Of a stretch of DNA of 64,000 nt, positions 22,955-31,374 are shown piece by piece; the stretch's first letter is position 1; every line of letters starts with the position of its first letter. The notes under the pieces are model-generated. The model made no database searches, was not told where the DNA came from, and was given only the letters and a program-made list of their open reading frames with translations. Made by a program: the position numbers and the translations under genes. The stretch comes from Bacillus licheniformis DSM 13 = ATCC 14580 (GTDB lineage Bacteria > Bacillota > Bacilli > Bacillales > Bacillaceae): contig NC_006270.3 of the NCBI RefSeq assembly GCF_000011645.1, forward strand, positions 1,423,501 to 1,487,500. Direction: 5' to 3'.

Positions 22955-23536
22955 ATGAATTTAGAAGAAGTCAAACAGTTTCTTGATGCAAATAAAGAGA
23001 ACGAAGATGTAAAGGCTTATCTGGAAGAACTTTCTGCCGTGTCAGCCGACAAGGTGAAAGGTTTTCTGGAAACAGATGAGGGGCAAAAGTTGATCCGTCC
23101 TAAATTGGATCAGCACTTCACCAAAAGCCTTGAAACATGGAAAGCCAACAATCTTGATGAACTTGTTGATGCCAAGGTGAAAGAGCTGTATCCGGAAGAA
23201 ACCGAGGAACAAAAGCGCATCCGGAAACTCGAGCAAGAGCTTGAGAAGCAGCAAAGAGAAGCCAAGCGCGAAAAGCTCATGAACACGGCGATTTCTTACG
23301 CATCTGAAAAGGGGCTGCCAACTGATCTTGTTGCTTACTTCCTTGGGGATGACGAAGAAACGACAAAAAGCAATCTTGGCACCCTTGAAGAAAAATTCAG
23401 TGCTTTTGTTAACAAAGCAGTCGAAGACAAATTCAGAGCAAACGGCAGGGATGTGGAGCCGGGCGGCGGCGGTTCTGGCTCCGGTGAAAATTTAAACATT
23501 GGTTCGCTTGCAGAACAAGCAAGCATCCGAAAATAA
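22955..23536 (+). CDS. Capsid scaffolding protein (DUF4355/SPP1 gp11 type)
   Basis: A 193-residue acidic coiled-coil protein (central EEQKRIRKLEQELEKQQREA) with a Gly-rich tail (VEPGGGGSGSGENLNIGSLA), directly ahead of the capsid gene. This is the profile of DUF4355 scaffolds. It shapes the prohead and leaves before DNA enters. ATG 22955 after AAAGGAGG. Confidence 0.85.
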   Translation: MNLEEVKQFLDANKENEDVKAYLEELSAVSADKVKGFLETDEGQKLIRPKLDQHFTKSLETWKANNLDELVDAKVKELYPEETEEQKRIRKLEQELEKQQREAKREKLMNTAISYASEKGLPTDLVAYFLGDDEETTKSNLGTLEEKFSAFVNKAVEDKFRANGRDVEPGGGGSGSGENLNIGSLAEQASIRK

Positions 23537-23551
23537 GGAGGAAAAAAGATT

Positions 23552-24472
23552 ATGAGTTTTGATCCGAATAACGTATTGATGCAAGATGCAGTCAAAGGAA
23601 AAGTACCATCTGATCAAGGAACATTAGTATTAAAAGACTTTATGACACAATCAGCAGTCACAAAACTAGCAAAATATGAAGAAATGGATAAAACCGAGAA
23701 GACATTCACTTATCTTGCGTCTGGCCCCGGGGCTTACTGGGTTGGCGAAGGTGAGAGAATCAAAACTTCTAAGGCTACATGGTTAGAAGCGAAAATGACC
23801 TCTAAAAAACTCGGGGTCATTGTCCCAGTCACAAAAGAGTTTTTGAATTACTCCGTGAAAGACTTCTTTACTCAAATGCGGCCAGCAATCGCGGAAGCAT
23901 TCGCTATTAAATTTGACCAAGCAGCACTTTTTGGCATTGATTCACCATTCGGAAAAGGCACTTCTGTATTCGAAAGAGCAGAAGCAGCAGGAAACACTGT
24001 TGTTTTGAACTCTCTAGGCAACCTTTACGATGAGTTAAACGCAGTCATGGCACTCACTGAGGACAATGACAAAGACGTGAACGGCTTTACTACTACACGT
24101 CGTTTCAAACAAAAACTACGCGGCACTAAGGACGGCAACGGGCTGCCTATTTTTAATGATGCAAGAGGCGGCGCGACATCAGAGGCATTAGGTTTGCCGA
24201 TTGGCTATGTCGATTCTAAGTCTTGGGATTATACAAAAGCACATCTATTGGCTGCCGATTGGGATTTTACCCGTTACGGAATTCCTCAAGGTATGGAATA
24301 CCATATTTCGCAAGATGCAACTTTAACAACGGTTGTCGATGAAAATAACAATCCTATCAACTTGTTTGAGCGTGATATGTTTGCTCTCCGAGTGACTCAA
24401 CAAGTCGGATTTATGACACTTTCTGACGAAGCATTCGCAGCTCTTACTCCGGAAGCAGAAGCGGGGGCGTAA
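23552..24472 (+). CDS. Major capsid protein (HK97 fold)
   Basis: A 306-residue protein with the HK97-type pattern: N-arm, YLASGPGAYWVGEGERIKTS, the E-loop and spine helix region KKLGVIVPVTKEFLNYSVKD and a C-terminal MFALRVTQQVGFMTLSDEAF. A very strong ribosome site (AAGGAGGAAAAAAG) and codon use rich in A-ending codons fit high expression. It forms the shell together with the head fiber protein encoded next. Confidence 0.92.
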   Translation: MSFDPNNVLMQDAVKGKVPSDQGTLVLKDFMTQSAVTKLAKYEEMDKTEKTFTYLASGPGAYWVGEGERIKTSKATWLEAKMTSKKLGVIVPVTKEFLNYSVKDFFTQMRPAIAEAFAIKFDQAALFGIDSPFGKGTSVFERAEAAGNTVVLNSLGNLYDELNAVMALTEDNDKDVNGFTTTRRFKQKLRGTKDGNGLPIFNDARGGATSEALGLPIGYVDSKSWDYTKAHLLAADWDFTRYGIPQGMEYHISQDATLTTVVDENNNPINLFERDMFALRVTQQVGFMTLSDEAFAALTPEAEAGA

Positions 24473-24475
24473 TAG

Positions 24476-24814
24476 ATGAGTTTCACATCGAAAAACTACA
24501 GAACAAGCGGCGGCGATAAGTGGGTTATCGGTGGAGAACTAGAAGTCAAAGCGGGCGCGAAGGTATCCGGCATGCCCGCAGGCACCCCGGGGCCGGACAG
24601 TATCACTTCCGAAATGATCGGAGAAGGACAGGTCAGAAACCGAAATATCGGTGATGGGTCTGTAAATAGCCGTAATATCGGGAATGGCAGCGTTCAAAAT
24701 AATCACATTCAAGCTAAGGCGGTCACGCTGGACAAAATGGGCGATGATGTAACGGCCAAATTTACAGATATCGAAAACCGCCTCAAAGCACTGGAAGGCT
24801 CAGGAGGTTCTTAA
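24476..24814 (+). CDS. Head fiber protein (phi29 gp8.5-like)
   Basis: A 112-residue protein with triplet-like repeats typical of trimeric fibers: VRNRNIGDGSVNSRNIGNGS and so on, ending in a coiled coil (DIENRLKALEGSGGS). The pattern is that of Phage_fiber_2 (phi29 gp8.5), which decorates capsid surfaces. Starts 4 bases after the capsid stop. Confidence 0.75.
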   Translation: MSFTSKNYRTSGGDKWVIGGELEVKAGAKVSGMPAGTPGPDSITSEMIGEGQVRNRNIGDGSVNSRNIGNGSVQNNHIQAKAVTLDKMGDDVTAKFTDIENRLKALEGSGGS

Positions 24815-24815
24815 T

Positions 24816-25085
24816 TTGAAAATCACAGACGGTTCTATAGTTTTGAGCGTGTCAGATAAGGCGTATAGGGTTGTCTATGCGCCTTTTGGCTTTGAAAGGG
24901 TAGAAGAGTCCGAAGAAGTTGCTCAGGAGACTGACGCGCCATTTGATCTTTTTGAAATGAGCAAAGAGCAACTGACCAAAGTAAACAAAAGCGACATCAT
25001 AACCTTTTTGGAGCAACAGGAATTTGAATTTGATCCAAACGCCAAAAAGGACGAACTGATCAAAGTCGTTTTGGGTGAAGAATAG
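24816..25085 (+). CDS. Small head protein with LEM/HeH-like end
   Basis: An 89-residue protein starting at TTG 24816 (no ATG; CAGGAGG stands 5 bases ahead, inside the previous gene). N-terminal beta part (KAYRVVYAPFGFERVEESEE) and C-terminal helix-extension-helix (LTKVNKSDIITFLEQQEFEF then AKKDELIKVVLGE), a fold used for DNA or protein contacts. Common after capsid genes in Bacillus phages. Confidence 0.65.
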   Translation: MKITDGSIVLSVSDKAYRVVYAPFGFERVEESEEVAQETDAPFDLFEMSKEQLTKVNKSDIITFLEQQEFEFDPNAKKDELIKVVLGEE

Positions 25086-25098
25086 GGGGACATCTGAA

Positions 25099-25407
25099 AT
25101 GGACGTCCAGACTATCAAAACAATGCTTGGGATAACTACAGATAGGCACGATGCCTATTTGAAAGAGGTTATCCCTCTTTTTATTGATTTCGCAAAGGAT
25201 TACTGCAATAACAGGTTTCTTGTTGACGGCGCGGAAAATCTGCCGGCGGGCGTAAAGCTGTTTGTCGCAAAGGCGATCGAGTTTAATATGGCGCCATCGA
25301 ATTTGAGTGCCCGCAGCATGGGGGATGTTTCTTACTCCTATGAAACGGAGCTGCCGGAATCCGTCTTGAGGCATCTGAAACCTTACAGAAGGCTGAGGGT
25401 TGTCTGA
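25099..25407 (+). CDS. Head-tail connector, HK97 gp6/SPP1 gp15-like adaptor
   Basis: A 103-residue all-helical protein: MDVQTIKTMLGITTDRHDAY, LFIDFAKDYCNNRF and LPESVLRHLKPYRRLRVV. This is the pattern of connector proteins that bind below the portal (skin YqbG). ATG 25099 after GGGGGACATC. Confidence 0.85.
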   Translation: MDVQTIKTMLGITTDRHDAYLKEVIPLFIDFAKDYCNNRFLVDGAENLPAGVKLFVAKAIEFNMAPSNLSARSMGDVSYSYETELPESVLRHLKPYRRLRVV

Positions 25408-25748
25408 TGATGTACGAAGAGTTTCCGCACACAATCACATTCCAAAAGTTCGAACAGATACCCAATGGCGGAGGCGGCTTTAAAAAAGATTGGGTGGACG
25501 CGATTACCGACTGCGAGGCATTTGTCGATTCGCTGACCGGAAAAGAATACTATCAAGCCCAGCAGCTTGAGAACCCGGTCGAATACAACGTCTATTTTCC
25601 CTATCGGGAAGACGTTAAAAACGACATGCGGATCATTTGGAAAGACCGAAATGACAGGGTTTTGGTCATTCAGTCCCCGCCTATCGATCAAGGCGGCCAA
25701 GGTGAAATCTTGTGCTTTAAATGCCGTTCAGGGGAGAACATTCGCTGA
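25407..25748 (+). CDS. Head closure protein (SPP1 gp16 family)
   Basis: A 113-residue beta-barrel protein: HTITFQKFEQIPNGGGGFKK, then VDAITDCEAFVDSLTGKEYY and EDVKNDMRIIWKDRNDRVLV. It matches the phage head-tail adaptor family that plugs the portal after packaging. Overlaps the previous stop. Confidence 0.87.
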   Translation: MMYEEFPHTITFQKFEQIPNGGGGFKKDWVDAITDCEAFVDSLTGKEYYQAQQLENPVEYNVYFPYREDVKNDMRIIWKDRNDRVLVIQSPPIDQGGQGEILCFKCRSGENIR

Positions 25749-26152
25749 TGAACAGGATTACAAGGCAGATGACGAGGGCTGTTAATTCGTTCAGTGACCG
25801 GGTGCATGATCGAGTGAAGCGGATCATTGCTGAAACTGCGGAAATTATTGCTGGTCAAGCGGTGGCCGCGGCGCCAGTAGATGACGGAAACCTTAAAAAT
25901 TCGATAGAGGTCAATTACTCTCATGGTGGTTTCAAGGCGAAAATCACCGTCGGGGCTTCTTATGCCGTTTACGTTGAATTTGGCACGGGCATATACGCCG
26001 AAGATGGAACGGGCCGCAAAACGCCTTGGGTGTACTTTGACGAGAAATTAGGGCGATATGTGTTCACACGCGGAATGCGCGCGCAACCGTTCTTTTTCCC
26101 TGCTGTGGAAGCGGGCGCCCGTTATTTCGAAAGGAAGATGAACCGGCGATGA
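25748..26152 (+). CDS. HK97 gp10-like tail completion component
   Basis: A 134-residue protein with the hallmark APVDDGNLKNSIEV and YAVYVEFGTGIYAEDG of the HK97 gp10/SPP1 gp16.1 family. It takes part in joining head and tail. ATG 25748 overlaps the previous stop (ATGA). Confidence 0.88.
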   Translation: MNRITRQMTRAVNSFSDRVHDRVKRIIAETAEIIAGQAVAAAPVDDGNLKNSIEVNYSHGGFKAKITVGASYAVYVEFGTGIYAEDGTGRKTPWVYFDEKLGRYVFTRGMRAQPFFFPAVEAGARYFERKMNRR

Positions 26153-26562
26153 TTATTCAAAATAAACTAGCTTCCTGGAACCTTCAAAAAGCGATATACA
26201 ACAGGTTATCGACGGATGCGGCGCTTAATGAAGTGATAAAGGGCGTTTTTGACAATCCGAATAAAGACACACCTTTCCCGTATGTGTCCATCGGGGAAGA
26301 CACGTCAACGCCATTCGAAACCAAAGTGACATTTGGCGAAAACATCACAACTGTTATACATGCGTGGAGCCGGGCAGAGGACGGCAGGCGCGAGGCAAAG
26401 GAAATCCTTTCTCTCGTCATGCAGGCCCTGACAAAAGAACCTTTAGAGGTGGAGGGGTTCAAACCCCTTCAACTCAGTTTTTTGCAATCACAAGTGATCA
26501 CGGATATTGACGGGATCACACAACACGGAATTTTGAGAATCCGAATTTATATCAATAATTAA
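26149..26562 (+). CDS. Tail terminator protein (DUF3168/SPP1 gp17)
   Basis: A 137-residue DUF3168 protein: LQKAIYNRLSTDAALNEVIK, FPYVSIGEDTSTPFETK, TVIHAWSRAEDGRREAKEI and a final LRIRIYINN strand. Proteins of this family cap the tail tube and fix tail length. Coupled to the gp10-like gene. Confidence 0.87.
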   Translation: MIIQNKLASWNLQKAIYNRLSTDAALNEVIKGVFDNPNKDTPFPYVSIGEDTSTPFETKVTFGENITTVIHAWSRAEDGRREAKEILSLVMQALTKEPLEVEGFKPLQLSFLQSQVITDIDGITQHGILRIRIYINN

Positions 26563-26574
26563 GGGGGCTATCAA

Positions 26575-27120
26575 ATGGCGGTATCAGGTAAACCGACTAC
26601 CGGTAAAAGTATCATTTATATTGTACAAGCTGCAAATGCGCCACTTGGATCAGATGCGTTAATCGTAGGGAACCAGACAGAAGGAACATGGACAAGGGAA
26701 CAAGAAACGGTTGACGAGCAAACAAAACTAGGCCGTATCGTTGGATACGGGGCGAAAAGTGAGACATTCGAACTTTCTTTATACGCACAACGAAAAGATG
26801 GCGGACAAGAAGCCTTAGAATGGACTTATGATAATGAATCCGAGTTGAAAGTTTGGCGTGTAGACACCAGCCAAAAGAACGACAACGGAAAATATGATTG
26901 CCGTTTCGGCTGGACGATTATCGAAAACATTGAGTTTAGTGAGCCGACAGACGGATTCGTCGAAGCAAGTACATCATTGCCGGTTCTTGTTCGTACAGTG
27001 CCGGGAGAAATTGAATTGCCAGACGACTTTATCCAATCAGCTAATGAAATTCTATTCGAAAAACCGGGCGAGACTACAGGCGGATTCGAGAAAAGAAAGC
27101 AGCCCACTTCTACTCCCTGA
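26575..27120 (+). CDS. Major tail tube protein (short form)
   Basis: A 181-residue tail tube protein of the TP901-1/SPP1 gp17.1 group: GKSIIYIVQAANAPLGSDAL, GTWTREQETVDEQTKLGRIV, and FGWTIIENIEFSEPTDGFVE. ATG 26575 after AAGGGGGC. The last two codons are CCC TGA; the frame one base forward stays open for 87 codons and encodes an FN3 domain, so a longer form (about 268 residues) is expected as for SPP1 gp17.1*. Confidence 0.9.
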   Translation: MAVSGKPTTGKSIIYIVQAANAPLGSDALIVGNQTEGTWTREQETVDEQTKLGRIVGYGAKSETFELSLYAQRKDGGQEALEWTYDNESELKVWRVDTSQKNDNGKYDCRFGWTIIENIEFSEPTDGFVEASTSLPVLVRTVPGEIELPDDFIQSANEILFEKPGETTGGFEKRKQPTSTP

Positions 27121-27382
27121 GGCGCCCCAAAATCTACAGTATACAGCTACAACTAATAGCGTGACCGTGGATTGGAAGGCTGTAGATGGGGCGACTTCAT
27201 ACAAGGTATACAGGGGATCGGAAAAAGTATTCTACAAAGAAGTGACAGAACCAAAATGCACGCTCACAGACATTACGCCGGATACTAAGCTCACAGTGAA
27301 TGTGACGGCCGTTAACGAGGTGGGAGAATCGCCTATGAGTCAGATAGAAACACGTACAGAGCCAGAAACAAGTGGCTCATAA
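27119..27382 (+). CDS. FN3 extension of the tail tube protein, reached by +1 frameshift at CCC-TGA
   Basis: In the +1 frame relative to the tail tube gene, 87 codons encode a fibronectin type III domain: APQNLQYTATTNSVTVDWKA, then YKVYRGSEKVFYKEVTEP and VNVTAVNEVGESPMSQIETR. It lacks its own start codon and ribosome site. The tail tube gene ends ACT CCC TGA (27112-27120). Slippage of the proline tRNA from CCC to CCT before the slow stop joins the frames. SPP1 makes its long tail protein gp17.1* in the same way at a CCC-stop site. The FN3 domain would decorate the tail surface on a fraction of subunits. Confidence 0.85.
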   Translation, partial: EAPQNLQYTATTNSVTVDWKAVDGATSYKVYRGSEKVFYKEVTEPKCTLTDITPDTKLTVNVTAVNEVGESPMSQIETRTEPETSGS

Positions 27383-27408
27383 AAAAAACGATTCAAAATA
27401 AAGATACA

Positions 27409-27434
27409 GGGCATCCTTCCGGGTGCCCTTTTTT
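27409..27434 (+). terminator. Intrinsic terminator after the tail tube gene
   Basis: GGGCATCC (27409-27416), a four-base loop, GGGTGCCC (27421-27428) and TTTTTT. It follows the most abundant tail protein gene, so it likely lowers transcription of the chaperone and tape measure genes behind it. Confidence 0.75.
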
Positions 27435-27450
27435 ATAGGAGGAATATGAC

Positions 27451-27948
27451 ATGCCAACATTAGAAATCGAAGGAAAACAATATGAAGCACGCTGTGATTT
27501 CAAATTCGAAAGGACAGCGGAAGAAAAATATAACGAAAAAGACGAGAGCGGAAACAAACAAGGCGGCTTACGAAATGTATATCTCGGCCTACTTGAGCAA
27601 CGCAGTTCACTTTACTTAATCCGGTTCTGGGATTGTGCACTTTCTCACTTGAAAGATAAAAAGCCATCTGTTGAAAAAATCGAAGAAGCGCTCGCGAAAG
27701 TTATTGAGGATGAAGGCGCAAAAGGTGCCGAAAGACTTTACAAAGAAGCGTTTCAGGCGGTGGATCAATCCGGTTTTTTCGCAGTTCAAGTAAAGAGAAT
27801 CTGGCAAGACTTCGACGTTCTCAAGAAGGAGATCAAACAGAGAGTCGGGGAGACGGAAGCGGAATTCCTGAAACGGAAGCAGGAGCGCGAGGACGCCAAG
27901 GAAATGATGGCGGAACTCGAAAAACTAAGGAAAGAGATGAACAAGTAA
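27451..27948 (+). CDS. Tail assembly chaperone, G part (SPP1 gp17.5-like)
   Basis: A 165-residue helical protein with an acidic start (MPTLEIEGKQYEARCDFKFE) and a very charged end (FLKRKQEREDAKEMMAELEK). Position between tail tube and tape measure is that of the gpG-type chaperone, which coats the tape measure protein during tail assembly. ATG 27451 after ATAGGAGGAAT. The overlapping -1 frame leads into the T part. Confidence 0.8.
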   Translation: MPTLEIEGKQYEARCDFKFERTAEEKYNEKDESGNKQGGLRNVYLGLLEQRSSLYLIRFWDCALSHLKDKKPSVEKIEEALAKVIEDEGAKGAERLYKEAFQAVDQSGFFAVQVKRIWQDFDVLKKEIKQRVGETEAEFLKRKQEREDAKEMMAELEKLRKEMNK

Positions 27949-27965
27949 ACTATGACGCAGTTATT

Positions 27966-28307
27966 TTGAATGCTGCTCGTTATCTTAATATACATGATCC
28001 GGAGCTTATACTTTCGTGGACACCACACGAGTATAAGCTCTTTTTAAAAGGCGCGCAATATCGGCAGATCGATGAAATGGAATTGTTGACGAAGAACGCC
28101 CTATTCCATCGATACGCTTTGAATAAAAAAGGGCGTGTGACCCCTAAAAAGATGTTTGACGCTGACAAAGCCCGGAAGATGGTGGCCAACGAGGAAGACG
28201 GCTGGCGCAATGCGCGGAGCCTTGGCGTTAACCCTAATGCCCTAAAACGCGCGACAGATGCCCTTAAAACGATCACCCTTCCGGATTTCAATAAGAAAGG
28301 GGGTTAA
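27966..28307 (+). CDS. Tail assembly chaperone, T part, probably made as G-T frameshift fusion
   Basis: The frame lies -1 to the G gene and is open back through the end of G (beyond 27840). Its first usable own start is a TTG at 27966 with no ribosome site, which argues for fusion by frameshift. The protein part reads YLNIHDPELILSWTPHEYKL and on to RKMVANEEDGWRNARSLGVN. In SPP1 and lambda the extended form gpGT is made by -1 slippage. I find no perfect X-XXY-YYZ site; GAAAAAC at 27919-27925 is the best candidate. Confidence 0.65.
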   Translation: MNAARYLNIHDPELILSWTPHEYKLFLKGAQYRQIDEMELLTKNALFHRYALNKKGRVTPKKMFDADKARKMVANEEDGWRNARSLGVNPNALKRATDALKTITLPDFNKKGG

Positions 28308-28311
28308 GGCT

Positions 28312-31300
28312 ATGATCGAACGCCTCACAGCGATTGTCGATGCGGAAATAGGCAAATTTAAGCGCAAAATGGGCGAAGTTAAGGCGTTAGCCCGAAGCAT
28401 CCCGAATAGAATCAGCGTAACTGTTAAAGAAAATTTTAAAGAGGCCGAGCGGCGGCTGGGCGTTTTCGAAAACAGGATGGCGCGGCTTAGCAGGGTGATA
28501 AACGACTTTCAGACTGTGTTTGGAAACGCCTTTAGCGGCATGAAAATGTCGATATTCCCGGCTCTTGTGCCGGCGATAGCGTCATTAACGGCGGCTTTGG
28601 GGTCATTAGGGCCGGTCATCGGCGTGGCTTCCGGCGGCCTTATGGGGCTAGCGAGTTCATTCGGGACAGCGGCGGCAGGTGCCGGAGCGTTTGGAGCTTT
28701 AGCCATTTCCAATATTAGCGGGGTTTTCAAAGCGTCTTCCGACCTGGCGAAGCTCCAGCAAAAGCTGGACGAAACAACAGACCTGAAAGAGCGTGCCAAG
28801 ATCATGGAGAAGATCAAGGCGATTCAGGAAAGTCTTGGCGCAGAAGAACGGAAGGCGCTCGACACCTTGGAGGACTTCAAAGCAAACTGGCGCGAGATAG
28901 CTCAAGAAACGCAAAAACCGATCTTGAAGACATTCACAAACTCTTTGAATAGCTTCAAATCCGTTCTTAACACACTGCGGCCGATGTTTAAATCTGTCGC
29001 GGCGGCTGGCCTTGAACTATCCGAGAGCTTCCAAAAGTCTTTGAATGCTCCCGATGTACAGAAGTTTTTCGATTATATGAATAAAAACGCAGGCCCGCAA
29101 TTCGCCACGACAGTAAAAACGATGGGGAACTACTTGCGCGGCTTTTTGAATTTGCTGGTTGCTTTTGGACCATTGGGGCAACAAATGTCACAAAGTATGT
29201 TGAAATCGTCCGAAGCATTCGCGAAATGGACGGCAAGTCTCTCAGGCTCAGATAAATTTAAGTCGTTTATCCAATACGTTCAGCAAAACGGCCCTAAGCT
29301 GCTGACGATCCTTAAAAACATCGGATCGGGATTAATCGGAATGTTTACAGCGTTCGCGCCGATGAGTGCGGACATGCTGACCGGTCTTGTAAATCTTACA
29401 GCGCGCTTTAAAGAATGGGGAAACAGCCTGAGCGAATCGAAAGGCTTCCAAGAATTTATCAATTACGTGCGACAAAACACACCGACAGTGCTGTCACTGA
29501 TCGGGCAACTAAGGGACTTGATTGTTAACTTAGGTGTCGGCATGGCTCCGTTGGGTTCGCAAATCCTGCAAATGGTCACAGGGTTCTTGAAATTCACTAA
29601 TTCGATGATGGAAACAAACCCTATTATCGGTCAAATGATCGGTTATCTCATTACATTCGGCGGCCTGTTCAGAGCGTTAACGCCTTTAACTGTCGCTTTT
29701 TCAGCAGCTTTTAAATGGAAAGATGCAATAAGCACGGTGAAAAAATTAGGGACGGCGATAAAGTGGATTGGCTCAGTCATTGGGATGGTCGGAAAAGCAT
29801 TTTTGACCAATCCTATTTTAATGGTTGTGGCAGCCATTGCGGCAGCGGCTTATCTGATCATCACGAACTGGAAACCGATATCCGAGTTCTTTGTGAATTT
29901 GTGGGAAGGAATCAAAACAAACGCGATAGCGGCGTGGAATTCAATATCTGAGTTCTTTTCCGGCCTTTGGTCTGGAATAGTCGAACTTGCGTCAACAGCA
30001 TGGGGCAGCCTGACGTCGTTCTTCTCAAGATTATGGTCAGGAATCACCACGACAGCACAAGCAGCATGGACTGGATTCATGAATTTAGTAAAGCCAATTT
30101 GGGACGGAATTGTCGCGGTTTTCGGCCCGACTTTTAACGTCATAGTCACAACGTTGTCAAACATCTGGAACACGGTATCTAGCACGGTATCGTCCGTGTG
30201 GAATACGATCAAAACAACGCTGATCGGCGTCGTCACGAGCATTGTGGACGGTGTGAAAAATCATTTTTCGATTTTGTCCCAAACTCTTTCCGGCATCTGG
30301 AACGGAATTACTAGCATCGCAAAAGGCGCATGGCAAGTCTTAAAAAATGCGATCCTCGGCCCGGTTCTGCTTGTCATCGACCTTGTGCAAGGCGATTTTA
30401 AAGGATTCGCAAACCATTTAAAGCAAATCTGGACAAACATCAGCAACGGGGCAAAGCAAATCTGGAACGGGATCAAAACGGTTGTGTCATCACTCGTTAA
30501 AGGTTTAGTCAACGCTGTTAAAAATTATTGGAATACAGCCAAGACTGTAACGACAACAATCTTTAACGGGATCAAAAGCGTCCTTAGCTCAATCTGGAAC
30601 GGTATAAAAAATACCGTGGTGAATCTCGCCAAAGGGCTGTGGAACGCAGTCAAAACCACTTGGAACACGTTCAAGACTGTAACGACAACCATTTTTAATG
30701 CAGTCAAAACCGTCCTGACAACCGTCTGGAATGCGGCGAAGTCAGTCGTCATAAATGCGGCAAAAAACATCTGGTCGAGCGTCAGGAATAACTTCAACAA
30801 CATGAAGAATGTTGTTACAACCGTCATGAAGAATGTCAAAACCACGATCCAAAACCTTTGGAATAACGCCGTTAAATTCTTGAAGGGGATCGATCTGAAA
30901 CAGATCGGAAAGAACATCATTCAAGGATTGATTAACGGTATCGGAAGTATGGCAAATGCCGTCTGGCGGAAAGTCGGCGACATCGCGGACGGGGTTAAGA
31001 AGAAAATCACCGGATTACTCAACATTCACTCGCCATCACGATGGATGCGCGATCATGTCGGAAAAATGATTCCGGCTGGTGTGGCTGTTGGTATCGATAA
31101 AGCGGGCGGCCTTGTAGAAAAAGCTACTCAGAAACTGGCGCAGCTCACCATGTTTACGCCAGATCAAACGACATTCGCCTATGACACAGCCCTCAGCAGT
31201 GGCACATTAAACGATGTCCGCGGTCAGATCGAGGCAGAGGTCAGTGATTTCGAAATTTCAGACCGTCCGATCATTATTGAAATGGACGGCCGAGAAGTCG

Positions 31301-31374
31301 GTCGGGGCACGTACAAATACGTGAAAGAGTTCCAGAGCCGTGAAGACGGAAGGAGGACGACCATAAACCGATGA
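28312..31374 (+). CDS. Tape measure protein
   Basis: About 1020 residues from ATG 28312 (AAAGGGGG ahead). N-terminal coiled coil, a hydrophobic Ala/Gly region (about 80-150, SLTAALGSLGPVIGVASGGL), a central helical part with further hydrophobic segments (about 450-540), then a stretch with regularly spaced tryptophans (about 535-860, WNGIK/VWNTIKTT units about every 11 or 33 residues), and a C-terminal INIHSPSRWMRDHVGKMIPA motif found in many tape measures. It sets tail length and takes part in DNA entry. Its gene length predicts a tail of roughly 150 nm by the usual 0.15 nm per residue rule. Confidence 0.92.
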   Translation: MIERLTAIVDAEIGKFKRKMGEVKALARSIPNRISVTVKENFKEAERRLGVFENRMARLSRVINDFQTVFGNAFSGMKMSIFPALVPAIASLTAALGSLGPVIGVASGGLMGLASSFGTAAAGAGAFGALAISNISGVFKASSDLAKLQQKLDETTDLKERAKIMEKIKAIQESLGAEERKALDTLEDFKANWREIAQETQKPILKTFTNSLNSFKSVLNTLRPMFKSVAAAGLELSESFQKSLNAPDVQKFFDYMNKNAGPQFATTVKTMGNYLRGFLNLLVAFGPLGQQMSQSMLKSSEAFAKWTASLSGSDKFKSFIQYVQQNGPKLLTILKNIGSGLIGMFTAFAPMSADMLTGLVNLTARFKEWGNSLSESKGFQEFINYVRQNTPTVLSLIGQLRDLIVNLGVGMAPLGSQILQMVTGFLKFTNSMMETNPIIGQMIGYLITFGGLFRALTPLTVAFSAAFKWKDAISTVKKLGTAIKWIGSVIGMVGKAFLTNPILMVVAAIAAAAYLIITNWKPISEFFVNLWEGIKTNAIAAWNSISEFFSGLWSGIVELASTAWGSLTSFFSRLWSGITTTAQAAWTGFMNLVKPIWDGIVAVFGPTFNVIVTTLSNIWNTVSSTVSSVWNTIKTTLIGVVTSIVDGVKNHFSILSQTLSGIWNGITSIAKGAWQVLKNAILGPVLLVIDLVQGDFKGFANHLKQIWTNISNGAKQIWNGIKTVVSSLVKGLVNAVKNYWNTAKTVTTTIFNGIKSVLSSIWNGIKNTVVNLAKGLWNAVKTTWNTFKTVTTTIFNAVKTVLTTVWNAAKSVVINAAKNIWSSVRNNFNNMKNVVTTVMKNVKTTIQNLWNNAVKFLKGIDLKQIGKNIIQGLINGIGSMANAVWRKVGDIADGVKKKITGLLNIHSPSRWMRDHVGKMIPAGVAVGIDKAGGLVEKATQKLAQLTMFTPDQTTFAYDTALSSGTLNDVRGQIEAEVSDFEISDRPIIIEMDGREVGRGTYKYVKEFQSREDGRRTTINR

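Noticed and set aside
28258..28311. Upstream start of the tape measure protein adding 18 residues
   Set aside because: It overlaps the chaperone end and lacks a ribosome site; ATG 28312 has AAAGGGGG at good spacing.
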